From: Rosa chinensis
Taxonomy: Eukaryota > Streptophyta > Magnoliopsida > Rosales > Rosaceae
Length of the DNA stretch: 64,000 nt
Direction of reading: 5' to 3'
Assembly (NCBI RefSeq): GCF_002994745.2
Contig: NC_037091.1
Coordinates: 54,855,612-54,919,611, forward strand
Shown one piece after another: positions 1 to 11,308 of the stretch. The position numbers were made by a program, and so were the translations under genes. Position 1 is the first letter of the stretch; each line of letters opens with the position of its first letter. The notes under the pieces are model-generated. The model was not told the DNA's origin. It searched no databases and worked only from the letters and a program-made list of their open reading frames with translations.

Positions 1-2412
1 ATCATTAGCAATGCTATCGGCAAATTCTTTTTCGATGTAGAGAACCATCAAATCATCAAAAAACTCATCTTCCTTCTTATTTCGAATTTTTTTTTTTAAT
101 GATGGTCATAGATGAAAATGCCCTCTCTGTTGTTGCTGTAGAAACTGGCAGAGTCAGCACAAGACAAATCAATCTATAAATCATAGAAAAGAATGCTGAC
201 TTTCTTGATTCAACTAACCGTCGACACAAATCAGACACAGTAGTTGTGTTGGCAAATCTTGGATCCTTCTGAATATCTGCTAGAAAATACTCACACTCCA
301 TATCTAGAGCAAGCATATCATATGATGTAAAATCATGAGGATAAAACTTCAAAGCAAGATTGCAAACATCTTCACATTTAAATGATCGAAAATTATCACG
401 TGGATCTAATGTAGCACTAAGAATAAGGAGCTCCAACGAATTATCTGCAAATCTACTATCCAACTCTGCCAACTGAAAGTCTATCACAGCATTAAGTGTA
501 TTGACCCGATAATAATGCTCATTTGTAATATTTTGTTCACAAGCCCTTCTACTTTTCTCGTAAGGAGTGGACATATCTGGCATAATAATATCATACTGAC
601 AACAAAATGATTCAACCCTCATAATCAAATCATCCCAACCATCTTCTCTCATATTTTGCAGTTTTGATTTTGTTATTGAAAGAAAATTGAGAGCATTGAA
701 GATGTCTATGGATTTTTTTTGCAATGACTGACAAAGAAAATCAGTAATCTTCATGACATCATGCATCAAAAGCAAGCAAAACACAAAATCAAAACACTTC
801 ATTGCATTACCTACACTCTTTACTTCTCCTTGTACTTTATTTGGTCCATTTGCAACCAAATCTGCAAGAGTTGTTTGGGTAGCTCCAAATAACTTAATCA
901 AACTTGAAATAGAGCGAAGATGTGAACCCTAACGAGTAGCCCCTGCTCGTTGCAAAGTGCAAAGCTGATTAGCACCTCTACCAGTCTCAAGTGCTCCAGC
1001 AACCACTAAATCTGCAATTTCTTCTTCTCTGATAACTCTCAAAGCTGAATGTCTTTTTGCAGAAGAATCAACAAAATTTACAATCAAACTTAGAGTTGAA
1101 AAGAATTCCCAAATATCATGCACCCCTTTAGCTGCAGCATTTAAAGTCAATTGTAAGTGATGAGCAAAACAATGAACATAATATACATATGGACACTCTT
1201 CACAAAACAAAGCTTGTAAACCATTAAATTCACCCTGCATGTTGCTAGCACCATCATATCCTTGCCCACGCATATTTTCTACTTGAAGATCATATTGAGT
1301 AAGAACTTTGGATATCTCATCTTTTAGAGTTTGAGAACAAGTGTTTGCCACACTAAGCACTTTGAAAAACCGTTCTCTAATAAACCCATCACAATCAACA
1401 AATCGAAGAATGATAGCCATTTGTTCCCTATTAGATACATCAACAGCTTCATCAACAAGGATACAAAATTTGGCATCTCCCACTTCTTCCCGAATCTTGG
1501 TTCTAACTTTGTTACCAAGTATATTAAAAATTTGTTTTTGAATAATGGGAGAAGCATACTTGGCATTCCCAGGAGCATTTTGTAAGACTCTGCGAATATC
1601 TATATTCATTCTTCCAAAGAAATCCACAACCGCATTGAAATTGCCACCATTAGATGAATTAACTAATTCATCATGGCCTCTAAAAGCACATCCTTGGCTT
1701 GCCAACAACCTTACACTCTCTATAGTAGTAATAAGCCGGAGTCGGTTATCTGCTACTTCTTGTGATGATTGTGTGCTAATCACCCTTTCAATATGCTTAG
1801 ATAGGTTTCTTACTGACTCCCACTTGTGCATGGCAATATTATGTAGGGAATTTAAGACTCCCAGTGAGAGACAATGCCAGATTTTTTTGACATAACATTT
1901 TTCCAACCTTGAAACCCATGCTCAGTAAATGCTGGATGATGGGATGGATAACTATCAAACAAGAAACAAGGGAAGCAAAATGCTTTGTCCAACTCTGCGG
2001 AATACTCAAGCCACGGCCATTCTTTGAACCACTTAGGATTAAATTTTCGACCTTGACCTCCGTCAAATGATAATGGGTAACTACTTAAGTGAGGTTGATA
2101 CGGTCCTAAGACCACATAAGCTCTTCGAATATTGTCACGCTCATTCAAAGGGTACTTACATATTGGACGCCATATTAGAGAACTAACATCAAAACTTTCT
2201 TCTATCTCAATTCTTTCATTATGACACTCTTCTAGTGGAATAGATAGAGAAGGGTTTAAAGGGACATCATTAATAGAATTCTCAGTCACATTTCTACTCT
2301 CACTCCCACTTCTAATCTCATCGACACTATCACTTGATGGAGTACCACTTGTAAACCATGACAAAAGATTTTTGTACCTCTTGGGTTTCTGGTGATCTGT
2401 CATTATATTCAA
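1..2412 (-). pseudogene. decayed hAT-type transposase gene (ZMYM1/TTF-type zinc finger, DUF4371, hAT dimerisation)
   Basis: Three consecutive reading blocks on the minus strand (2412-1852, 1906-929, 901-77) together form one protein of the plant TTF-type zinc-finger/ZMYM1-like family, which descends from hAT transposases. The N-terminal block holds the TTF-like part (RRAYVVLGPYQPH, FNPKWFKEWPWLEYS, FCFPCFLF). The middle block holds the DUF4371 transposase core (FCILVDEAVDVSN, GQGYDGASNMQG, YYVHCFAHHLQL). The last block ends in the dimerisation motif STATTERAFSSM. Breaks: a frame change near 1850-1906; an in-frame TAG at 929-931 where family members have Trp in TRWGSH; a frame change at the T-run near 90-100, after which the C-terminus (MVLYIEKEFAD) continues to the window edge. 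Terminal inverted repeats were not found. It cannot encode an intact transposase. Confidence 0.85.
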
Positions 2413-3480
2413 TACCTATAATATTATATAGATACCACCATTAGAATTATACAACTATAACTAATTATACATTACTATTAGTTGCTAACTAGCGGCAGAC
2501 TTTAATGTCTAATGGATTTAATATGTGCCTCCTTAACATATATATAATAACATATATATAATTCTAATGGGTTTGTGAAAAAATATAAAGTTAGTAACAC
2601 TAACCAGATGGAAAGAGCATCAACAACAATCTCGGTATTATGCATAAACCTAGACACTATCACCAAAACTCTCAAATAAAAACTCTCCAATCTGCAACAC
2701 AAAATGCACATCTATAAATAAATCACAACATAATCAGAAGCCAAAGAAAGCATCAAGAAAACCCAAAGCCCAACAAAATTATAAAAGCTCATTCTTGATT
2801 TTTTCTTTTTCTTTAGCCAGTAATTTATCATCAAAGACATCAGTCATTTTGCATTCAGTTCATCAATTCGTAATTCTAACTAAAAATAGTTAAAATACAA
2901 TCATCAATTCATCAAAGCCTCATAGGCTATTCACCGACTGACTGAGTCACCGAGAGTCCGAGACCGACCAGGTGACCATGATCAAGAATTCAAGATCCTC
3001 ACTTCCTCAGTTCGACAGTTCCTCACTCCTCAGCGGCTCAGCTAACATGGAATCTCTGTCTCTCTCCGCCACTGATAGCATCGTAGCAAACAGAATCGGC
3101 GATGGGCCGACGGCGAGACTCTCGATCTGGGCCGACTTGGCGAGACTGCGAGAGGAGATCTGGGAATCTGGGAAAAACAAAGCAGGAAGAACTAAGAAGA
3201 ACAGACTCACAAAGATGTTAAGATGTATCAAGATCGATAGAGATTCATACCTCGTTTACGAGAAGGAGAAAGGTGTGAGCTGCTGTGACTGTGAGTCAGT
3301 GAGTATGATCGACTGTGTGAGGCACTGAGGCTGCGAGTGGTGAGGAGCTGCTGTGATGGATAATTTATTTATTTTCTTTGGGCTGGGTATGGGCTGGGTA
3401 TGGGCTGAAATGTAGAGATATACATATATACCTAAGGGTTTTTAGCACAAAATCTTGTCTAGGCTCAAGCCCATAGAGCC
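2413..3480. other. upstream flank of the hAT-like gene, no supported gene
   Basis: AT-rich sequence upstream of the transposase pseudogene, followed by a more GC-rich stretch (about 2930-3350). Short open frames occur on both strands around 2972-3328, but they overlap each other and match no family I recognise. A short direct repeat of GGGCTGGGTAT lies at about 3380-3405. Probably leader and 5' terminal sequence of the hAT element, but the terminus was not located. Confidence 0.4.
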
Positions 3481-3489
3481 TTCCATGTC

Positions 3490-3757
3490 GGTCTGCTGCC
3501 CGGAACAACCTTAGGGGTAGATGCAGAATTTGTCTTGGAGTTATACTTCTCAGGTTTATACTGAGTCTTAGGCTTGGATACGAGGTTCACAGCTATTCCC
3601 TTACCCTTTTTGATCTATCCTCTTCTTGGACGCAAATAGATATCAACTCATTCAGACTCCATTTATCCTTCTACGTATTGTAGGTGGTCAAAAGCTGACT
3701 ATACTGAGGTGGCAGTGAATTCAAAACAATGTGAACTAGCATGGCTTCTTCAATTTT
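3490..3757 (-). pseudogene. Ty1/copia gag remnant (UBN2 domain)
   Basis: Translated on the minus strand, this stretch reads as the UBN2 part of a copia gag protein (IVLNSLPPQYSQLLTTYNT, then KWSLNELISICVQEED), followed in another frame by KPKTQYKPEKYNSK. A stop interrupts it after YNT and there is at least one frameshift. Most of gag and all of pol are missing. It lies inside the LTR and primer-binding site described next, so it belongs to that element. Confidence 0.7.
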
Positions 3758-3807
3758 GCTGCTATTTCAATTTTCAGATCTTTCAATTTTGCTGCTCTGA
3801 TACCAAA

Positions 3808-4276
3808 TGTTAAATTAAGTTTATAATGCATGCTCAAGCATAAGAATACATTAGATGAATTACTTACTTGGAATAGATGATAGTGATGAATCCATTTGGC
3901 AATGAACTTGTTAGAACTCGTAGCTTCTCCTCTGATCAATATACTGAATGCAATCACTCTATGAGATAGTGAATCTAAATTGCTTGTTGTAATTGATACA
4001 GCAGAGCTTAAGTCCCTTATATATATACAGATTAGGAACCTCCCATAAAGTATTCCTAATCCTAATCCAACATTGTAAAGAGCTTCTTGATTCATGTCCT
4101 ATAGGAAAAGTTTATTCCTTAATGCAATAGGTCTGCAATCCTAAACATTTATGATTCATTTCTGTTCTAGGCACTTAAACAGAACTTACCATATTCTTTC
4201 GATTACTTGTTCCACAAAAGTTTGACAAGTTATTGAACCAAAGAATTAACGAAGACAAATTCTAATAATTCTTACA
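3808..4276 (-). mobile_element. LTR of a Ty1/copia retrotransposon with primer-binding site
   Basis: A 469 bp LTR in minus orientation with TG...CA ends (TGTTAAATTA on one side, TGTAAGAATTA read from the other). Immediately internal, at 3794-3806, is the complement of TTGGTATCAGAGC, the initiator Met-tRNA primer-binding site typical of plant copia elements. A TATA-like run lies near 4018-4027 on the minus strand. The second LTR and pol are absent, so this is a truncated 5' end and no target-site duplication can be checked. Confidence 0.75.
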
Positions 4277-4539
4277 CCGCCGTACACATGGGCAATAAGT
4301 TTCTACCGACTTGACCCACTGGAGCCGCCAAAGCTATTGAGTTGCGGTTATACATGACTAACATGTAAAACAGCTAGAATAAAACACAGTAATATTTCTA
4401 ACGAAATTTGCGCAAGCGAATATTTAAATAAATATAAAAGATGACTCTTGTTTAAGCCTAAGTACTCATAACATTCTAATCATCGAATACACAATCTGAA
4501 ACAATTTCACTTGCGTTCTTGGACTTTGTTTTAATTGGA

Positions 4540-5391
4540 TGTTTTGACTTTTTGTTAGAATAAAGAGCATGTTTTGATGTTTAGTTTTCGAATACTATGA
4601 AGCATGAAAACGTTTTAGGATTTTCATATAGTAATTTGCTATTTCTTTATGTGTTATTGGATGTTTATTGATTTTGTGCTTCAATCCCACATTTTATGTG
4701 TTTATCTTAGTTGGTTCGAAACAATTAGAGTTTGCATGTAATTGAATCCAAATTAAGATATGCTAGCGTTCTAGGTCTTAATTGCTTAAGTGGAAAACCT
4801 ATAGTTCCTTAGGTAAATCAACAAAGATATTTGCATGCGTGATTAGCGTTCTAACTTGTGTGTTCTTCTTAAATCAATCAAACTTCCACATGTTCTTAAT
4901 GCATTGATTATGTTTTGTTAGAGAATTCACTAGCTTTGCATGATTAATAAGATTAATTATGGTGCGTTCATCTAGTTAATCTAATTAAGGAAAGTAATAA
5001 GGACTTTGTATGCGTTCATCTCTGTTCTTGATTGATTTCTTCCAATTTCATGTTTTGATTCGTGAATTATTATTTGGAGTTCTGTTTTTGTGTTAATAGT
5101 AGTTGACTACATCATGCATCTTTGCAGTCCCCTTTATCTCTTCTTGATTTATGGATTGATTGATCATTGTAGTTAGTTTAATTAGATTAGAATATAAATA
5201 CTTTCAAAATCCCCTTATCTTGTAATTTTCGTATATATTTATATTTTGTTTTATACTTTGTGAATAATACTAATTTGTTTAACATTTTTGACAAGAAATA
5301 TACCCCAATCCCCGGCTTAGAACAATACCCTAGTTATTATATACTATTATCTGATGCAGGGTTTAAATTGGCACTCACTTTGAGTGTATCA
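4540..5391 (+). mobile_element. truncated LTR of the same type as the two solo LTRs
   Basis: The 3' end (CCCCAATCCCCGG near 5303, GGGTTTAAATTGG at 5359-5371, ending GTATCA at 5391) matches in order the reverse complement of the left end of the solo LTR at 9339-10997 (CTCAATCCCCGG, GGGTTAAATTATATGC, GTATCA). The left part is diverged or lost and the copia LTR abuts it, so the 5' border is approximate. No coding sequence is seen. Confidence 0.45.
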
Positions 5392-5392
5392 C

Positions 5393-5516
5393 AAAACTCA
5401 AAAGCTATTCCCAGAACAGAACAATCTACATAACTCAAAAGGGAAACTCGTACCCAAATCAAAATCCAAAACTCAAAAGCTATTCCCAGAACAGAACAAT
5501 CTACATAACTCAAAAG
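5393..5516 (+). repeat. two-copy direct repeat, 49 bp
   Basis: A 49 bp sequence beginning AAAACTCAAAAGC occurs at 5393-5441 and again, unchanged, at 5468-5516, 75 bp apart. The first copy starts at the end of the LTR remnant and the second ends one base before the CACTA terminus at 5518. Confidence 0.85.
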
Positions 5517-5517
5517 C

Positions 5518-5768
5518 CACTACAAAAAAGAATTGCAATGGCTATAGCAAGGGGCCACGGCGCAGATTTACTGTAGCTAATGGTCCTCATTTAACGACTG
5601 CAATTACTGCCGTCGCAAGCACATAAATAAGATACGACGGCTTTGCATTACCATCGTTTGTCCTTATATTAATTACGACTGCATATACATGCTGTCGCAT
5701 GTGCTTGTGTCAATTGCGATAAAGCTAACAAGCCGTCGCTTGTTTTAGGTAATAAGATACTAGTGTGA
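5518..5768. mobile_element. CACTA-type transposon end fragment
   Basis: Starts with CACTACAAAAAAG, the canonical end of plant CACTA (En/Spm) transposons. It is followed by short subterminal repeats in both orientations built on GCCGTCGC and CGACGGC (around 5608, 5633, 5690 and 5733), as expected of transposase-binding subterminal regions. The partner end (TTTTTTGTAGTG) was not found nearby, so the right border is a guess. No coding capacity is seen. Confidence 0.55.
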
Positions 5769-7020
5769 GCGAAAAAAGATAAAAACCAGATCCAGATCTG
5801 GTTTCCTTTCTCGTTCTCTTCCTCTCTTCAGAAGGCAAACACAACAGATAAACTCATTCCATTGTCATTCCGTCTTCCTCTCAGGTAACTCATCTATCTT
5901 CATCTTCTTATTCCTTTTACTTGGGTCTCTTGAATCAATTCAAGAAAGTGAGGGTTACTAACATCTCCAGTTGAAAATTTGGCCAATGGTTGATAGGTTA
6001 TTCCAAGGTGGGCTAAGACATCTAGATACTGCCCAACATAAACCATAACTTTCTCTTCTGGTGGATTGAAGAATTGGTTCCCTTGGCTGTGTTTGAGTGT
6101 TCGCAGGCACGAGGTTTGTTTTTCACTTTTCTGATTTTTGTTTTTGTTCATATTTGATTTTGATATAATACCCAATAGCAAGCGTAGAGAACGATTTTAA
6201 TTAGAAAAATTGATTTTGTTTTTGTTGAGACTGATTGCTTTTGGTATATGGATTGAGCTTAATAGAATAATGCTATAACGGAGATACTATTCATCATCCT
6301 CCTCATCAAACTGCCTAGGTTGATAGTGGAAATCAAACTTGGTTTGTAGATGAAACTTTTCTTCTACTCTTGGTTTTGAATTTGGGTGAGACAGAATCCC
6401 TTCGTCAATTTCACCAAACAGTGTACCTTGGTCTGGCACCGAATTCTCCAATCCCTCCGTGAATTGAAACATATAACTAGAATGAACGGTTTAGGAGGAC
6501 AAGAGCTTCTTCACGAGGTGTTGTGCTTTTTCTTAATTTTTGTGTCTGATATCATCTTAGTTTCTACATTTAACGTTGTATCGATACATTATGGTTTAGG
6601 GTTATGATGTAAACTGTGCTCTAAATTTGGTTCATCTTTTATCGGAAATTGAAATTGTTAGTCTATTAAACAGCTATGTTTGTACTCATGTTGCAGGGAC
6701 GAACCTAAGAAGCTCAAATTGTTTGGTCTTGATTTATCTATTGCTTTCTGTTCTTTGATGCTCGCAGATGGCCTACTATGGAAGTAAGTGACTCACTGAT
6801 TTAGTTATAGACATTTCTGGTTTATCATTGAAAGATTTGTAATATCATCTATTGGATTTTTGTCCCTTGAAGCCTTGAAATTTGATCTTCAGTATTGGAG
6901 CTTTTGAAGGCGCCATTGTCTCTCTGTTTCGGTATCACGCACTTTCTTAGCTCTCTCTTTCGTTTCTCTTTTTTCAGTCATATGAAAATGAGATATCATG
7001 GCTTGCACATTTTGTAAGAA
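5769..7020. other. unresolved stretch with exon-like minus-strand ORFs
   Basis: Two minus-strand open frames stand out because their composition looks protein-like: 6472-6287 (61 aa, containing NSVPDQGTLFGEIDEG and ending in acidic DEEDDE) and 6181-5900 (93 aa, containing NPPEEKVMVYVGQYLDVLAH). I do not recognise either. They could be exons of one broken or captured gene, since they are close and on the same strand. The plus strand has splice-like junctions but no convincing coding exon. Confidence 0.3.
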
Positions 7021-7023
7021 TAT

Positions 7024-7945
7024 CTAGGGCTTGGCACAGTCCCAGACCGGCACTGGATTTGCAGGGACCGGGACCTGGACAGGCTATCTTTTTTCGAGTC
7101 GGGCTTGCAGTTTCAGAGAATGAGGATCGAGCTAAACCCGGACCAGGACAAACGGGCAGGTTTTTTCAGGCTTACGGGCTTTTTTGCCCACCCCTCTCGC
7201 CGACAACCATATCTCCAAGCACCGGAGATTAGCCACCTGAATATCAATCCCTCATTCCAGAACCATCGAACCAAAACATCAATCAAAGACCATCCTGCTC
7301 CACCATCTCTCGACCTCCTCCACCCGCTCAAAGACCCGATCTGTTTCCTTCGATTCCCCGAAACAACTCCAACCAAATTCCGTTACAAGAATCCTCACCA
7401 AGCACAAGACTGTGAATGAGCAGAAAGAAGAAGAATCAGAAAGCCTAGTTTCAATTTCAATGGAATTTAAATCAGAATAATTGAATTAGTGATGTTATGA
7501 TGAAATTGGAAAATAGAAAGCTAAAGAGGATCAGAGGGAAGGGAAAGGGGAGGTTACTAAGGAAGACGAAAGAAAAGGGTTCTTTACTTCTTTTAGAAGA
7601 GATGAGAGGCTGGGTCCGCTGGGATTTAGGTTGGGATTGGAAACTGAGGAACTGGCCGAACTGAAGGAAGAGGAAGATGAGGAAGAAGAAAAAAGAAAAA
7701 GAAGTACTTGGGCCCATAGAGGGAATAAGTTATAGATAATTGATATTTTAATGACACATAATAAAAAAAACATATACATCTATGATATTTTACTAAAGTA
7801 TTCGGGCCTAACGGGCTTTAATATATTTCAAAGTCTAGACCCGGGACCGGCCCGAAATTTATATATATGGCCCAGGGCCCGCAAAAACTTACAATTTAAA
7901 AAAAAAAAACCCGGATCGGCCTGGCCGAGCCTGTTTGCAGTGACC
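7024..7945. mobile_element. probable non-autonomous hAT-like element(s) with GGGC-rich ends
   Basis: Both ends are dense in GGGC/GCCC and GGCCCG motifs (7024-7193 and 7797-7945), a hallmark of a common plant hAT family whose ends read T-AGGG-TGGGCA. The left end reads TAGGGCTTGGCAC, and a second terminus-like sequence (reverse complement AGGGGTGGGCA) lies at about 7183-7194. It could therefore be one 0.9 kb element or two short ones. The middle (7196-7740) holds C-rich then purine-rich sequence without a recognisable gene. No target-site duplication was found. Confidence 0.4.
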
Positions 7946-7954
7946 GAATGAGTT

Positions 7955-8360
7955 ATGATGTTTGGTTCTAATTTGTATATTTGGTTCCTTCAGCCAGAGG
8001 ACATGGGCTTTGCAGTGACGCAGGAGGGCCTTGTTGAGGTTAGTGTTACTTTAGAGGGGAAGAGCTCAAAGAAAAGAGGAAGACCCCGTGGCAGCTGGAA
8101 CAGTCCTAAGCAAGTGGTGAAGCCCAAGGATGTAGAGCTCAAATAAAAGAGGAAGACCCCGTGGCCTTGTTGAGGTTAGTGTTACTTTAGAGGGGAAGAG
8201 CTCAAAGAAAAGAGGAAGACCCCGTGGCAGCTGGAACAGTCCTAAGCAAGTGGTGAAGCCCAAGGATGTAGAGTCGATGGTGACCGAGTCGGTGGCTTTG
8301 GACCTTGGTGCTCATGGTGATGTGGATGTGGCACACGTTTCTTGTGCTAAGGAGAACTAA
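7955..8360 (+). pseudogene. AT-hook protein fragment with internal tandem duplication
   Basis: The frame at 7955-8146 contains an AT-hook-like motif, KKRGRPRGSW, followed by PKQVVKPKDVE. A segment of about 113 bp is repeated almost exactly (about 8026-8139 and 8159-8273), so the AT-hook coding block occurs again, partly out of frame. After the second copy the reading continues as ESVALDLGAHGDVDVAH and ends at a stop near 8358. Similar AT-hook tails (here KKKLGHPRGSKNK at 41600-41640) occur in plant LINE ORF1 proteins, so this may be a LINE ORF1 remnant. Low certainty on origin. Confidence 0.45.
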
Positions 8361-9068
8361 GTTGTAGGCTACACATTACTCAGACCAAGGCTGTGACTGG
8401 TATGCTAAGTGGAGAGGTACACCAAGAGGGTCGTTAGGCCTTAAGCTTCCCATGCTGATGGTTTTGGGTCTGAGTAATGTGCTTAGCAGTAGGTTTTTAT
8501 TTCTGTTCCTAGTTGCATTTCCTAGTTGCTTTGTGAACAAAATTTCCTTAAAAGAGAGAAGAACGAGTTTTATTTTGAGTCCTCTAATAAGGCGAGTCCA
8601 CTAGTACTGAATCAACATGATTTGTTCACAAATTTAGGAGAGGGATCTAGCTTGGCGTTTAGGAGAGACGGATGGTGAGGCAAGAAAATGCCGATTGAAA
8701 TTTGAAAATGAAAACTGAACGCCGATCCCGAAACGCTAACGGCAACATGTACGCACAACATTATTGAAGCATTCTACCATAAACGAACAACCCAGAATAA
8801 ACAAACATGTACAGGTGTACTAAAAAAAACCCAGGATTGTAATGTTCATATCAAAGCCAACAAACAACCCAAAAAATTCAGAAACCCAGAAACACAACAA
8901 CAAAAAGACTCATAAAACCCACCCAGAAACACAACAACAAAAAGACTCATAAAACCCAGATATCCTTCATTAGTCATAGTCAAGTTCATTAAACCCAAAA
9001 AATACCTCTTCCCAAAACCCACACCTACCTAGTGAAAAGTCTTCAAAAGTGAAAAGTGGATACCAAAG
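8361..9068. other. intergenic, repeat-like
   Basis: No gene seen. A-rich direct repeats around 8875-8960 (CAGAAACACAACAACAAAAAGACTC twice) resemble the sequence downstream of the homologous ORF near 39720-39960, so this is the 3' flank of the ORF at 9069-11095. Confidence 0.4.
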
Positions 9069-11095
9069 TTAAAAGGTAGTCACGCCTCCAACGTCTCCGG
9101 TGGTCTCCTCAGCAGCGGCGATTCTGGCCTCCTCCTCAGCAGCGATTCTGGCCTCCTCAGCCTCGACCACAGTTCTTGCAGCAATGTTGAGCGCTTCCTG
9201 CTGTGAAGACGATGATGTTGAAGCGGCTCCAGAAATGATCACAAGCGGCTCGACTTAGAGAGGCTGAGCCATGGTGACCCTCACATGGTGCTCTGTTGGA
9301 GAGGCAGGAAAGAAGCTCCCCCACCCGTTCACGATCAGTGATACGTAAAAGTAAGCATATAATTTAACCCTGAAAATGTCATCGTTAGTATATGGTAAAT
9401 AGGGATCGTTCTAACCGGGGATTGAGGGTACACCTGTTATTGTAAAACAAATAAAGAATTAAAATAAGTATAAAGTATTATTTACAAAAATAAAACAAAC
9501 AAAAGGGGGTTTTAGGATTATTAAATCAAAAATTAAGTCAATAAAATAAAGAAAATGTAAAAACATATATACAAGGGTGGAACGCAAGGAATAAAGATCA
9601 AATCCACAATCATATGAATGAAATCCAATCACAATTCCTATAGTTGATCGTCTATGTCATGAGAAAGAAGTTGACCATGTGAAACGTTAGAAAGCAAACG
9701 ATTTCCCATTTTTTACTTTCCTTGAATAATTAATCTAAGTGAAAGCACCTAAATCAATCCTATTGAACATGCAATCATAGTCTAGAAAGCTAGCTAATCA
9801 AGAACATATTCAACCCATTAAGAACAAAGAAAGGATGTCAACCAAAGTGCACAACCTAGTTATGAATAAGTTCACTTATTTGCCATCCTCCTTAATTGAT
9901 TTCGACTTTTGTCCAAAGCCTTTACTACTTAAATTAGCTCCAATTACATGCATATATCCTAAGTTGGCCACCAAAGAACACAAACATGCAAAAGTTTTCT
10001 GTAATCCAAAATCAATCAAGCAATCCCACATAAGCAACATATAAATCAACATAAATAAATCACAACTTTATTTCAAAACATATAAACGGGCTTTAAACTA
10101 TGCCCTTAACGTCATGTTAACAAGAATTCATAACTCTACGAATCAAACAAAGGAAAAGAAAAGAAAGTTTGAAATACACCATGAAAGATGGATGACATGG
10201 CCTTGAGAAGAAGAACTCGAAGATCCTTGAAAGCAAGCAATCTTCTAGGGACGACACAAGGGTGGATGGCAGATAGGATCTTGATGTATTGCATGACTTC
10301 TTCTCCTCCTTGGTTGAGACGCAGAGCTTCTGAAGACTAGAGAATGGAGAGAATTTTTCTGATGTTTATTTACTGAGGGAGAGAGGTGTGTTGTGGTGTG
10401 GTGATGGTATGGTCGGTGGTTCTATTTATAGGAGAATGATAACTTAGTCTCCAAGTCTTCAAGATTTATCCACACAACATTAACCAATCAAATAATGTCA
10501 CGTCAGCTCTGTTGTGTCATCCAACCAATCAAAAACCTCTAAAATAATTCCATAATCTTTCCAAATATATTATTGTTGATTTCCCAATATTTTATCTGAT
10601 TTTTCTCTTAATGTTCAGCCAACATATCTTGAGGGAATTAATGAACGAATCTGGACTTGTTTTGAGTATTTTCTTGTTGCACAATCCCTTGAAGCTTTCC
10701 CTTGATATTCTCAACGTAATCTCCTTGATTTTCGCATTATCTCCATCATTTCCCATGCAAAAATCAGATTTAATCTCCCATAATATCTCTCACGTCATCT
10801 TCAAGCCATGTGGCTTCCTAGTGCTATCAGGACTCCTCTTTTTTCGCTATGTGTTTTTATTTCAGCTTATTTCTTCTCCATTTATTCCAATGTACCTAGA
10901 AAATAAAAACTAAATTAAAATTTATTTATTTAAGGAAATAACTAAGTAAAATATGAGGAAATAATTATTAAAACGTCACATAAAAATGCTCCTATCAATC
11001 AGCTTCACCACCTCGGTGGTAAAAGCGGCAGCGGTACAAACGGTAGTCCAAAAGCCACCACTCCCAGTACCACCCCCACCCCCAGTACCACTCAT
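9069..11095 (-). pseudogene. small unrecognised ORF split by a solo LTR, with a nonsense codon
   Basis: The frame starts with ATG at 11093-11095 (MSGTGGGGGTGSGGFWTTVC...) and runs to the LTR insertion at 10997/11002. If the LTR and one 5 bp target copy are removed, the same frame continues on the far side (...TTEVVKLIVNGWGSFFPASP) to a TAA at 9255-9257. Beyond that stop the frame stays open through an Ala/Glu-rich tail (EAEEARIAAEEEARIAAAEE) to a stop at 9069-9071. In the related sequence at 40040-40170 the codon at the TAA position is CAA, so the stop is a nonsense change. I do not recognise the family. The original product would have been roughly 115-120 residues, Gly-rich at the start and with a probable coiled-coil tail. 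Confidence 0.55.
9339..10997. mobile_element. solo LTR, 1659 bp, TSD ATCAG
   Basis: The element begins TGATACG and ends CCTATCA (TG...CA), and is flanked on both sides by ATCAG (9334-9338 and 10998-11002), the 5 bp target duplication expected of LTR retrotransposon insertion. There is no internal coding region and no second terminal repeat, so it is best read as a solo LTR left by recombination. Its size and lack of primer-binding site inside fit a gypsy-type LTR, but the superfamily is inferred. Related copies: 42704-44301 and the remnant ending at 5391. Confidence 0.8.
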
Positions 11096-11308
11096 ATTGA
11101 GAAGTCTTGGATTTTTCAGGGAGATAATTAAAAGATAGTTTTGGATTTCAGAGAGAGAGGGAGCACAAAGAGAAGGAGAGCACTGCTCGTCCCATTTATA
11201 CAAAAGTCACACCCAATCGATATAGGCCACGTGGACAGCCCCAACTATCATTAATCGTTCGCAAGAAAATGCGAAGGAGGAAAAGTGTCGTTGGACAACT
11301 GTAGACCC
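11003..11308. other. 5' flank of the split ORF
   Basis: Contains the start of the minus-strand ORF (to 11095) and its upstream region, including a purine-rich run near 11150-11185. Nothing else is recognised before the Helitron end. Confidence 0.4.

Noticed and set aside
1331..1895. Plus-strand ORFs across the hAT-like gene
   Set aside because: Shadows of the transposase coding strand; no independent similarity.
2972..3328. Plus-strand ORF of 118 codons
   Set aside because: No family resemblance; it overlaps an equally open minus-strand frame and sits in the upstream flank of a transposase pseudogene.
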